A stretch of 23,582 bases of DNA, from positions 1 to 23,582 of the forward strand of contig CAKRNI010000011.1 in assembly GCA_934370915.1 (NCBI GenBank), written 5' to 3'. Every line of letters begins with the position of its first letter. The first letter of the stretch is position 1. Of the stretch, positions 7,781 to 14,314 are shown piece by piece. The position numbers were made by a program, and so were the translations under genes. Below the pieces are notes generated by a model. That model was given only the letters and a program-made list of their open reading frames with translations, did no database searches and was not told where the DNA came from. This stretch comes from an uncultured Lachnospiraceae bacterium. GTDB lineage: Bacteria > Bacillota > Clostridia > Lachnospirales > Lachnospiraceae.

Positions 7781-9012
7781 TCCTTTAAAGCGACTCTAAT
7801 ATCTCCCTTATTAATACATTTACTAATTTGGGCATATTCTATAGTATATGCTACTGGTGCTATATATACGTCAGTTACATTTTCTAAAGAATCGAAAGAG
7901 ATATCAATTTCATTGATGATATTTGTTATTTCTGCTTTATATCCAGATATACTACATGCCAGAACACTTAAAGTAATAATATCGGACACCCAAAATCTGT
8001 TTGTCTCTGAAAGAATACTAGTATCATGGAAAGAAAGTTCACCATCAAATTTTATATTTCTTACTACACCAGAATTTATATTTTGAAATATACTAAAGCT
8101 CCAATTGAATTCTTTTTTATACGAGCCATTCCAATTAGGCGTATCATTATTTATGTTAATATCGCCGTTCAAAGTAATTATATGGTTATTTCCATCCAGT
8201 GTACCTCTAAATGCTGTGTCTTTATCACTTCCATCTAAAGGAAATTCATTTATATATTCCGATAGATCTATATCATTCATTAATTTATACGTTCCATCTA
8301 AATTATTCTTGATAGAAACAAACTCTTCCGCCGTATAAATCGGAATCCATTCCTCTGCCTGCACCACAGCGATTCCATAAACCGAAAATCCTACCGATTG
8401 GCAGCTAATCTCTTGATCTCCTTCTACTGTCTTCGGAACAAATTCAGCAACATCTTCCCCATCTCTCACATGGAAAATTTCTGATCCATCGACTTGTTCT
8501 CCAGTCATGGTATCCGGGAATTTAAACGTTACCTTCACTCCATCAGACGGTTCAAACTCTTCCCCATCATTCCAGAATGAAATATCATAGGCATAAATCT
8601 GTTCAAGTTCTTTTTGATTTTCCTGCATTGATGAGCGCACAGAATCTGTGATCTCAGATCCTAAATCGACCTTTTTCACCTGGATCTGTGTGTTTTCCGG
8701 CAGAATGACATCCTGTGAGTCTATCTCAACAATAATTCCATCTTCTGTCGTAAACTGTTTTTTTAATCCTGTTGTTTCAGTTGGTTTATTTGTTGTATTT
8801 TCTGTTGCCGCATTGCTTGATGTCATAAGCTCTACCGCATTGCTCGGCGTCAATAACCCCAACTCATCCCAAAAGCTGCTCTCTTCCTTCTCCACATTGG
8901 CAGTTTTGTCCTGATTCGTATTTTCAAACGCCCAGGAAATTCCACTGTTTCCAAATATGGTTCCTATGGACAAGCTTATTGCCAGTCCCCATGCCAGATA
9001 TTGTTTCTTCAT
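7705..9012 (-). CDS. N-terminal part of the surface protein as read without frameshift
   Basis: This is the 435-residue product made if the ribosome stays in the first frame. It carries the signal peptide (MKKQYLAWGLAISLSIG..., hydrophobic core then SWA), the linker, and the first GLUG-like region (for example FRGTLDGNNHIITL). After the A-run it adds about 24 out-of-frame residues ending in HKII and stops. It would be secreted but would lack all cell-wall-binding repeats, so it would not be anchored. A longer reading from 9105 has no ribosome binding site and would bury the signal peptide, so ATG 9012 was chosen. Confidence 0.75.
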   Translation of the reverse strand: MKKQYLAWGLAISLSIGTIFGNSGISWAFENTNQDKTANVEKEESSFWDELGLLTPSNAVELMTSSNAATENTTNKPTETTGLKKQFTTEDGIIVEIDSQDVILPENTQIQVKKVDLGSEITDSVRSSMQENQKELEQIYAYDISFWNDGEEFEPSDGVKVTFKFPDTMTGEQVDGSEIFHVRDGEDVAEFVPKTVEGDQEISCQSVGFSVYGIAVVQAEEWIPIYTAEEFVSIKNNLDGTYKLMNDIDLSEYINEFPLDGSDKDTAFRGTLDGNNHIITLNGDININNDTPNWNGSYKKEFNWSFSIFQNINSGVVRNIKFDGELSFHDTSILSETNRFWVSDIITLSVLACSISGYKAEITNIINEIDISFDSLENVTDVYIAPVAYTIEYAQISKCINKGDIRVALKEKNPVYHMFKLEDWWVLRIVMHKII

Positions 9013-9052
9013 ACAATTCCTCCCTGTGGTCCACTTTTTTCGTTTAGACACA

Positions 9053-9070
9053 AATTGTAATGTAACAATT
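9053..9070. promoter_or_regulatory. Inverted repeat upstream of the surface-protein gene
   Basis: AATTGT (9053-9058) and ACAATT (9065-9070) are complementary around 6 bases, about 40 bases upstream of the start codon at 9012. It lies where the promoter should be, though no convincing -35/-10 pair was found. It could be an operator. Confidence 0.3.
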
Positions 9071-9162
9071 GAAGAAACTAAAAAGCAGGGGTGCAAAGAT
9101 TCCACTTCATACTCCTGCTGTCATTTTCTGTACAACAAATAGACTCCTACCCCATTTCCATC

Positions 9163-9191
9163 TTGTCTATTATTATTATTTCGACTATAAT
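9163..9191 (+). promoter_or_regulatory. Promoter of the RNA candidate
   Basis: TTGTCT (9163-9168) and a perfect TATAAT (9186-9191) are separated by 17 bases. The predicted start, G at 9197 or 9198, coincides with the first base of the closing helix of the RNA candidate. Confidence 0.7.
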
Positions 9192-9196
9192 GGAAT

Positions 9197-9293
9197 GGCA
9201 TAGTAGTGGCGCAACCATTGTGAGAAGTGTCCCTTAAACACTTTTCACATCTGCAAGGGTGTTGGTAGCACCCTTGCAGATGCTATGCTTTTT
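9197..9293 (+). ncRNA. Candidate structured small RNA with four-helix junction and own terminator
   Basis: About 97 bases fold by eye into a compact cloverleaf. P1 pairs GCATAG (9198-9203) with CTATGC (9283-9288). P2 pairs AGTGG (9205-9209) with CCATT (9215-9219), with one G-U pair. P3 pairs 9221-9230 with 9238-9247, 10 bp with one G-U, 7-base loop. P4 pairs 9248-9261 with 9269-9282, a perfect 14 bp with 7-base loop. Only one or two bases are left unpaired at the junction. TTTTT (9289-9293) follows P1 directly, as in an intrinsic terminator. A promoter ends 6 bases upstream. It has no T-loop signature, so it does not look like a tRNA. I do not recognise the family. No plus-strand gene follows for more than 6 kb, so it is not a leader. 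Confidence 0.6.
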
Positions 9294-9431
9294 AGTTTTC
9301 TATGTTCATTCTAACACGGACGTAAAACATATTCAACTATATTTATCTATGTTGCTTTCCGATTATTTATGCAATTTATGCTAAATTGGCGATGCTGGAA
9401 ACGAAATGTCCCATACGAAATACGCCAATAG
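9294..9431. other. AT-rich spacer without recognised features
   Basis: Nothing supportable was seen between the RNA candidate and the ribosomal operon terminator. There are short stop-rich frames on both strands and no strong hairpin. Confidence 0.5.
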
Positions 9432-9466
9432 AAAAAAGCCCCTGTGTGATCTCTCACATAGGGGCT
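9432..9466 (-). terminator. Rho-independent terminator of the rpsF-ssb-rpsR operon
   Basis: Thirteen-base arms (9437-9449 and 9454-9466, one G-U pair) enclose a TCTC loop. On minus they are followed by six U residues (complement of 9432-9437). It lies about 67 bases past the rpsR stop codon. Confidence 0.92.
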
Positions 9467-9532
9467 CGAATGATGCTTCAAATTAATTAGATAAAACCTT
9501 ACTTTATCAGTGAAAATCCTTATTCTAAGGAA

Positions 9533-9799
9533 TTATTCACATGTGTACGGCATAAGAGCGATATGACGTGCTCTCTTGATAGCTACTGTTAAAGCTCTCT
9601 GGTGCTTTGCGCAGTTGCCTGTGATTCTTCTCGGGAGGATTTTTCCTCTCTCGGATACGTATCTCTTTAACTTGTTTACGTCCTTGTAATCGATCTCGCC
9701 GTTCTTATCGCCGCAGAATACGCAAACTTTTTTTCTTCTATGCATGCCGCCTCTTCTTACTCTGGAAGAATCGGACTTGTCACCTTTATTGAATGCCAT
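9533..9799 (-). CDS. rpsR: 30S ribosomal protein S18
   Basis: The 88-residue basic protein matches S18 in length and in core sequence ([50 protein letters not shown]). S18 binds the small ribosomal subunit platform as a pair with S6. An upstream extension with Cys residues ([18 protein letters not shown]) is typical of Clostridia. The start at 9799 has GGAGG 9 bases upstream. It is the last gene of the rpsF-ssb-rpsR operon and ends before a strong terminator. Confidence 0.97.
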   Translation of the reverse strand: MAFNKGDKSDSSRVRRGGMHRRKKVCVFCGDKNGEIDYKDVNKLKRYVSERGKILPRRITGNCAKHQRALTVAIKRARHIALMPYTCE

Positions 9800-9866
9800 T
9801 TTAAATTACCTCCTGTTAGTTTCGTTGTCTGTAACCGTCCAACGCCTGTCCGGTCACGTGCAAACT

Positions 9867-9916
9867 CAGTCTACTCACAGCGAATTAGGAGTAACGCACT
9901 GTATTGCCTCAGACTG
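9867..9916 (-). other. Hairpin in the ssb-rpsR intergenic space
   Basis: CAGTCT (9867-9872) pairs with AGACTG (9911-9916), and inside it ACAG (9877-9880) pairs with CTGT (9899-9902). The 121-base gap between ssb and rpsR is long for a ribosomal operon, so this may be a processing or stability element. It has no U-tract, so it is not a terminator. Confidence 0.3.
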
Positions 9917-9920
9917 ATAT

Positions 9921-10415
9921 TTAGTTGAATGGAAGTCCTTCGTCCTCGACTCCATCCGGGATATTCATAAATCCGTCGCCGATGGCACTGGACGGAGCAG
10001 GTCTTGTTCCCTGCTGGTAGCCGCCGCGGTTTCCGCCGCCGTAGCTGTTTCCGCCGCCAAAGCCGCTGTTATCGCCGCCCTGACCCTTGCTGTCAGCGAA
10101 TTCCTGGTCATCTACAATAATATCTGTTGTATAGACCTTCTGGCCATCCTTATTTACATAGCTTCCGGTCTGGATTCTTCCGGAAACCAGTACACGCATG
10201 CCCTGACGGAAATATTTCTCCGCAAATTCACCGGCACGATCAAAAGCTACGATGTTGATAAAATCGGCCGTCTGACCCTGATCGCCGTCCTGGCTTCTTC
10301 TGCCTCTTCTGTCAACTGCAAGTGTATATCTTGCGATTGCCATAGAGCGCTCGCCCTGGGAATAGCGTACTTCCGGATCTCTGGTTAATCTACCCATAAG
10401 GATAACTCTGTTCAT
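9921..10415 (-). CDS. ssb: Single-stranded DNA-binding protein
   Basis: The 164-residue protein has the OB-fold core of bacterial SSB (MNRVILMGRLTRDPEVRYSQ, then FINIVAFDRAGEFAEKYFRQGMRVLVSGRI, about residues 1-105). A Gly/Asn/Gln-rich linker (about 112-140) follows, and the acidic tip ends in DEGLPFN. That tip recruits replication and repair partners; the usual ending is DDDIPF, so here Leu replaces Ile and one residue follows. It lies between rpsF (18-base gap) and rpsR, the standard Firmicutes order, and is co-transcribed with them. The ribosome binding site is weak (AGAGTGAGA), so translation may be coupled to rpsF. Confidence 0.96.
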   Translation of the reverse strand: MNRVILMGRLTRDPEVRYSQGERSMAIARYTLAVDRRGRRSQDGDQGQTADFINIVAFDRAGEFAEKYFRQGMRVLVSGRIQTGSYVNKDGQKVYTTDIIVDDQEFADSKGQGGDNSGFGGGNSYGGGNRGGYQQGTRPAPSSAIGDGFMNIPDGVEDEGLPFN

Positions 10416-10433
10416 ATTCTCACTCTTTCTTTA

Positions 10434-10721
10434 TTAAGCGTCCTGTCTTACGCAAAGATAGCGAACAACCGGCTCCATAATACGGATGTGAGCCTCAACC
10501 TCGTTCGGGCAGTTTGCCTCGCCCTCGAAGTGGATGAAGTAGTAGAATCCCTCTTTGCTCTTCTGGATCTCGTATGCAAGTCTCTTCTTGCCCCATTCGT
10601 CCACATCAACGATATTGCCGCCGAAACGTGTGATATAGCCTTTCACTTTCTCAAGTGCGGCTGCTCTCTCGTCATCTTCAAGTTTTGCGCTAAGAACAAC
10701 TGCTAACTCGTATTTGTTCAT
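10434..10721 (-). CDS. rpsF: 30S ribosomal protein S6
   Basis: The 95-residue protein matches S6 (MNKYELAVVLSAKL..., VDEWGKKRLAYEIQKSKEGFYYFIHFEG, IMEPVVRYLCVR). S6 dimerises with S18 and, with it, can repress its own mRNA in many bacteria. The ATG at 10721 is 11 bases after AAGGAGG, longer than ideal. Between them is ATG AAA CTA TGA, a three-codon mini-frame whose stop overlaps the rpsF start. It is the first gene of the operon. Confidence 0.96.
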   Translation of the reverse strand: MNKYELAVVLSAKLEDDERAAALEKVKGYITRFGGNIVDVDEWGKKRLAYEIQKSKEGFYYFIHFEGEANCPNEVEAHIRIMEPVVRYLCVRQDA

Positions 10722-10732
10722 AGTTTCATAAA

Positions 10733-10780
10733 CCTCCTTCTGGTCTTCCGGCCCCCGATTTTCAGTATCAGGAGCAAGGA
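10733..10780 (-). promoter_or_regulatory. Candidate S6:S18 leader element
   Basis: In the rpsF leader, CCTGAT and ATCGGG (complements of 10767-10772 and 10754-10759) form a hairpin with one G-U pair. A CCG triplet lies on its 3' side (complement of 10749-10751). This resembles the known S6:S18 leader, where a CCG bulge next to a hairpin mimics the S18 site on 16S rRNA. TCCTT (complement of 10776-10780) could also pair with the AAGGA of the rpsF ribosome binding site, giving a way to block translation. Assigned by eye. Confidence 0.5.
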
Positions 10781-10803
10781 TTTTTTACATGTCACAGGTA
10801 ATA

Positions 10804-10832
10804 ATCTTAGCAAAAAAGAGCAGGAAATGCAA
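10804..10832 (-). promoter_or_regulatory. Possible promoter of rpsF-ssb-rpsR
   Basis: On minus, TTGCAT (10827-10832) and TAAGAT (10804-10809) are 17 bases apart, each partly matching consensus. The pair is embedded in the terminator of the upstream tct operon. Confidence 0.35.
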
Positions 10833-10862
10833 GCACTTTTTGCCTGATTTCCTGCTCTTTTT
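10813..10862. terminator. Terminator of the tct operon (bidirectional)
   Basis: Perfect 16-base arms (10813-10828 and 10847-10862) with A/T ends give a U-tract in both directions. The loop contains a further GCAA/TTGC pairing. It is about 100 bases past the tctA stop codon and upstream of rpsF. Confidence 0.9.
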
Positions 10863-10961
10863 ATACTTTTTTCATTTCTTGCCAGCTTTCACACCGGTGA
10901 GAAATCCTGCGCCGGTCGAAATTTGATGATCCGGCCTGTTTTTCAGAAGTTTTATCTGAAA

Positions 10962-12464
10962 TTACGCCGTTTTTCTTGAAAAGATGCCTTTTACCTTATC
11001 GACATACGGCTTCGTCCACGGAATATTTCCAAGAAGGACGAACAATGTACAGATGGAAAGCACGATCGTGATCGGATGTCCGAACATCGCCATAAACGGG
11101 TTATCGGAGGACGATGCCAGGGACACTGCCTGACGGAAGTTGGAATCCATCATCTTTCCGAGTACCATCGCGAGGATCAGCGGGGCAACCGGATAATCGA
11201 ACCGGCGCATCATGAATCCCATCAGTCCGAAGAAGAACATGAGTCCCACATCAAAAAGACGGTTGTTGCATGCGAAGGAACCGATCACACAGAGGCTCGT
11301 TACCACCGGGATCATGATATTCTTCGGGATCGTAATGACCTTACAGATCCTCGGAGCAACAATCAGTCCTAACAGCAAAAGTGCAAAGCACGCGATGATT
11401 CCCGCTACTACGATAGAGTAGAAGGATTCTTTGTTCTGCGTGATAAATAACGGACCCGGCTGTAAGCCATGGACATAGAATACGGAAAGGATGATCGCGG
11501 TAACTGCGTCGCCCGGAACCGCTAACGTCAGCATCGGGATCAGCGCACCGCCGATACATGCGTTGTTGGAGGACTCACTGGCCACGATTCCTTCCACTGC
11601 ACCCTCACCGAAGGGAACCTCCGGCTTCTTTACAAGACGCTTCGCCTCATTGTACGCGATAAAGGATGCCACCGGTCCGCCTGCTCCCGGAAGAGCGCCG
11701 ACTAAAAGACCGATCGTTGATGTATATAAGGAAAGCTTCCAGCTCTTTAAGATCTCTTTCAGGCTGACCTTCGTCTTTTCCATCGCAAGGACATTCTGCT
11801 CCTGCTTCATATTGTATACAACGGAGAGCACTTCCGCGAAGCCGAAGAAGCCGACAAGCGCCGGGACTGTGCTGACACCACCCGCGAGGTTCTGGATTCC
11901 GAAGGTCAGGCGCTTTGTTCCCATCAGCGGATCCAGTCCGATCATGCTGATCACAAGACCGATCATAACGCTGATAAGGCCCTTCGCGTAGTTCTTCGTG
12001 CTGACGGAACCAACCGTCGCAAGTCCGAAGAGGGCCAGCAGGAAATAGTCCATCTTTGTAAATTTGATCGCAACTCTGGATACCGGCTCCGCTAAGAGTC
12101 CCAGAGCCAGAAGACCAAATAAGCTTCCGATAAACGAGTAGATCGTTGCGGTAAAGAGCGCCTTGTAGGACTGACCTTTTTTCGACATCGGATAGCCGTC
12201 CAGTGTCGTTACGACCGATGAAGGCGCGCCGGGGATATTGATCAGGATCGCCGATACCGCACCGGAGAAAACTCCGACTACATAGACGCCCATGATCATC
12301 GCCAGGGCATCTGAATGTTCCCAGGTATAAGTAATGGATACGAGAAGCGCCGTCGCCATGGACACAGAAAGTCCCGGGATCGCTCCTACGAACAGACCAG
12401 CCACAGAACCAAGGAGAACCATAAGGATAAACCGCGGATCGACCACGGATAACATCTGCATCAT
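10962..12464 (-). CDS. tctA: Tripartite tricarboxylate-type transporter, large membrane subunit
   Basis: The 500-residue protein has about 11-12 hydrophobic segments and the duplicated Gly/Pro-rich signatures of TctA: GAIPGLSVSMATALLVS near residue 30 and GALPGAGGPVASFIAYNEAKR near residue 255. ESSNNACIGGALIPMLTLAVPGD also matches the family. With TctB it forms the membrane channel that takes substrate from the TctC binding lipoprotein, probably using an ion gradient. Family members carry citrate or other carboxylates; this substrate cannot be told. The start at 12464 has GGAG 8 bases upstream. It is third in the tctC-tctB-tctA operon, 15 bases after tctB, and a short hairpin directly follows its stop codon. 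Confidence 0.95.
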   Translation of the reverse strand: MMQMLSVVDPRFILMVLLGSVAGLFVGAIPGLSVSMATALLVSITYTWEHSDALAMIMGVYVVGVFSGAVSAILINIPGAPSSVVTTLDGYPMSKKGQSYKALFTATIYSFIGSLFGLLALGLLAEPVSRVAIKFTKMDYFLLALFGLATVGSVSTKNYAKGLISVMIGLVISMIGLDPLMGTKRLTFGIQNLAGGVSTVPALVGFFGFAEVLSVVYNMKQEQNVLAMEKTKVSLKEILKSWKLSLYTSTIGLLVGALPGAGGPVASFIAYNEAKRLVKKPEVPFGEGAVEGIVASESSNNACIGGALIPMLTLAVPGDAVTAIILSVFYVHGLQPGPLFITQNKESFYSIVVAGIIACFALLLLGLIVAPRICKVITIPKNIMIPVVTSLCVIGSFACNNRLFDVGLMFFFGLMGFMMRRFDYPVAPLILAMVLGKMMDSNFRQAVSLASSSDNPFMAMFGHPITIVLSICTLFVLLGNIPWTKPYVDKVKGIFSRKTA

Positions 12465-12479
12465 TTTCCTTTCTCCTTT

Positions 12480-13007
12480 CTATGGCAGAAGCACATGTAA
12501 GAATGTGCGGAATGCAAGGCTTAAGAACAAGGTGGTTCCGATCGGCACGAAGACAAGGACCGGAATTTTTCTGACACCCATGAAAACCATCATGGCGATC
12601 AGGAATACCACCGTCACAACCTCAAATGTCGAAAATGTATACGCAAAAGATAAAATTCCGATGGTGATATACGGAATTTTAATGAAGGCAAGTGCCGCAT
12701 AGTAGACCGCGCAGAGGATCAGGGCGATCACAACCCAGCGCCGCTTTTCTGTTTTTCCTGCTTTTTCCGCCTTCTTGTCATTCGAATTTGCGGCCGCTTT
12801 TTTCATTGCCGTAACTCCCTCTCCGACGATCCATAAGGACAGACCGATCATGGCGATCGCCACGATCAGCGGGAACAGGTACGGGGACTGTGCCCAGCTT
12901 TTGTTAAACCCTTTCGCGTAGGATGAAAGAGAATACGAGAGCAGCACAAGGCCGCTCCCGCAAAATACAATTCCTTCGACGATCAGCGAATGAATCTTAT
13001 TCTTCAT
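12480..13007 (-). CDS. tctB: Tripartite tricarboxylate-type transporter, small membrane subunit
   Basis: The 175-residue protein has four hydrophobic segments with a Lys/Ala-rich hydrophilic loop between the second and third (about residues 67-88, AMKKAAANSNDKKAEKAGKTEKRR). This matches TctB in size and topology. The sequence is poorly conserved in this family, so position between tctC and tctA is the main support. Its start lies 3 bases after the tctC stop, with GGAG inside the tctC end, so translation is probably coupled. Confidence 0.9.
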   Translation of the reverse strand: MKNKIHSLIVEGIVFCGSGLVLLSYSLSSYAKGFNKSWAQSPYLFPLIVAIAMIGLSLWIVGEGVTAMKKAAANSNDKKAEKAGKTEKRRWVVIALILCAVYYAALAFIKIPYITIGILSFAYTFSTFEVVTVVFLIAMMVFMGVRKIPVLVFVPIGTTLFLSLAFRTFLHVLLP

Positions 13008-13010
13008 TGA

Positions 13011-14141
13011 TTATTCTCCAATTCTCTTGATGCCGAACTCTTCCGGACTCTTCTCGGCAACACCGTTGTCATACTGTAACCAGCAGATTACGGATTTCCA
13101 GTTGTCATAGAATGCCTGGATCGATGCGTCATCTTTGTACTCGTCATATACCGGATCCGCTGCGTTCTGTTTTACGAACTCGGTCCACTCCGGATCTGCG
13201 AATACCTTCTCAGATGCTGCCTTTAATACATCAACAACCTCCTGCGGTGTATCGTTGTTTACAACGAAGGAAAGGAGTGTGTACGGGATATTTAAGTACT
13301 TTTCAGCTTCCGGAACCGTCTCTGTGAATGCCGGGATATCCGGGTAAGCGTCCATTCTCTTATCGGAGAATACTGCTAACGGTTTCACATCGCCGCTCTC
13401 GATATAGCCGCCGAGGGTGGAGATATTCGGGTTTGTGAAGTCAACCTGTCCGCCGATGACACCGAGAAGTGCGTCGTTACCGGAGTCAAAGCTTGTCATT
13501 GCAACTTCATAGCCGAGCTCTTTTAATACAAGGCCCTGATTGTGTCCGCTTCCTCCAGGACCGGAGTGGGACATTGTGATCTTTCCCGGATTTTCCTTGA
13601 TCGCATCAAGAAGCTCCTGAAGTGTGTTGTACTTGGAGTCTTTTCCGACTACAAGGACCTTCGGATCACCAACCAACGGGGAGATAACGGTGAAATCATC
13701 GTATCCAAGGTCGCAGATATTCATGGTTCTGTAGGTTCCCATCGTCTCAGCGCAAACAAGAAGTGTGTAGCCATCAGAAGGCTGCTCTTTTACGAACTGG
13801 CTTCCGATGGAGCCGGACGCGCCGCCCTGATTTGTAACGGTGATCGGCTGTCCTAAATATTTTTCAAGCAGAACTGCAAGCTTTCTGCCCCAGGTATCGG
13901 TTGTTCCGCCTGCACCGTAAGGAATGATCATTGTGATCGGTTTTGTCGGATAATCTGCGGTCGCAACAAGATCGCCGGCAGCCTCTGCGGTTGTCTCGCT
14001 GTCTTTTGCTGCTTCTGCAGTTGTCTCAGCTGCTTTTGTTGCTGCTGCGGTCGTCTCGGTCTTGGAAGATGTGGAGACACTGCATGCAGTCATGGACAGG
14101 CACATCATAGCGGCCATGCCCAGTGCAATCATCTTTTTCAT
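13011..14141 (-). CDS. tctC: Tripartite tricarboxylate-type transporter, substrate-binding lipoprotein
   Basis: The 376-residue protein starts with a lipoprotein signal (MKKMIALGMAAMMCLSMTAC; lipobox SMTA before Cys-20), so it should be anchored outside the membrane. A Thr/Ala/Glu linker (about residues 27-60) repeats TTAEAA. The TctC/Bug fold then follows: PTKPITMIIPYGAGGTTDTWGRKLA and GGASGSIGSQFVKEQPSDGYTLL are strongly family-like. It would bind a small organic acid and deliver it to TctAB. The start at 14141 has GAGGAG 9 bases upstream. It is first in the operon, behind a clear promoter. Confidence 0.95.
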   Translation of the reverse strand: MKKMIALGMAAMMCLSMTACSVSTSSKTETTAAATKAAETTAEAAKDSETTAEAAGDLVATADYPTKPITMIIPYGAGGTTDTWGRKLAVLLEKYLGQPITVTNQGGASGSIGSQFVKEQPSDGYTLLVCAETMGTYRTMNICDLGYDDFTVISPLVGDPKVLVVGKDSKYNTLQELLDAIKENPGKITMSHSGPGGSGHNQGLVLKELGYEVAMTSFDSGNDALLGVIGGQVDFTNPNISTLGGYIESGDVKPLAVFSDKRMDAYPDIPAFTETVPEAEKYLNIPYTLLSFVVNNDTPQEVVDVLKAASEKVFADPEWTEFVKQNAADPVYDEYKDDASIQAFYDNWKSVICWLQYDNGVAEKSPEEFGIKRIGE

Positions 14142-14177
14142 TGTGGTACTCTCCTCTTTTTTGTATTTGCGATGCTT

Positions 14178-14206
14178 ATTATAACACAGGTTATTTCGAT
14201 ATTCAA
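14178..14206 (-). promoter_or_regulatory. Promoter of tctCBA
   Basis: On minus, TTGAAT (14201-14206) and a perfect TATAAT (14178-14183) are 17 bases apart, about 37 bases upstream of the tctC start codon. A long inverted repeat abuts the -35 box. Confidence 0.78.
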
Positions 14207-14207
14207 T

Positions 14208-14237
14208 ATAAAAACTTTTACACTTTAAAGTTTTTAT
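14208..14237. promoter_or_regulatory. 11-bp inverted repeat abutting the tctC -35 box
   Basis: ATAAAAACTTT (14208-14218) and AAAGTTTTTAT (14227-14237) are perfectly complementary around 8 bases and start 2 bases from the -35 box. This is the usual place for an activator site. It could also act as a weak terminator for the symporter gene upstream. Confidence 0.55.
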
Positions 14238-14260
14238 GCGTGTATTGCGTTAAATCGGTA

Positions 14261-14298
14261 AGTTTTTCATGAATTCCGGTCTTCTTATGAATTCCGTT
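14261..14298. repeat. Imperfect 18-bp tandem repeat
   Basis: Two adjacent 18-base units share ATGAATTCCG (14269-14278 and 14287-14296) and about 15 of 18 positions. It lies just past the symporter stop codon. Function unknown. Confidence 0.45.
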
Positions 14299-14314
14299 CA
14301 TATCTGAAAGCCTG

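Larger units (their letters stand above)
4001..9012 (-). pseudogene. Large cell-wall-binding surface protein, reading frame broken by one base
   Basis: Two overlapping minus-strand frames (start 9012 to stop 7705, and 7741 region to stop 4001) belong to one gene. They join perfectly if the run of seven A residues at 7775-7781 (coding strand) is read as eight. The restored product is about 1,670 residues. In order it has: a signal peptide (residues 1 to about 27, cleavage after SWA); a Ser/Asn/Ala/Thr-rich linker; a beta-rich region; GLUG-like repeats (about 245-650) with IGGLVG, IGGLIG and IGGIVG motifs spanning the break; a choline-binding-like segment (about 675-750); a long Lys/Glu-rich helical region (about 755-1170) with no recognised domain; more Tyr/Gly-rich repeats (about 1180-1280); an InlB B-type repeat (about 1460-1528); a Ser/Asp linker; and a C-terminal block of cell-wall-binding repeats (about 1554-1669). 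The start at 9012 has GGGAGG 6 bases upstream. It is probably an adhesin or other secreted surface protein. The break may be phase variation, -1 frameshifting on A AAA AAT, decay, or a sequencing error. Confidence 0.8.

Noticed and set aside
9197..9293. The cloverleaf RNA candidate as a tRNA
   Set aside because: It lacks the T-loop sequence, a 7-bp acceptor stem and a recognisable anticodon arm, and ends in a terminator U-tract.
11491..11991. 166-codon frame antisense to tctA
   Set aside because: It is the shadow of a membrane-protein gene; the low-complexity Ser/Thr/Pro product has no upstream ribosome binding site.
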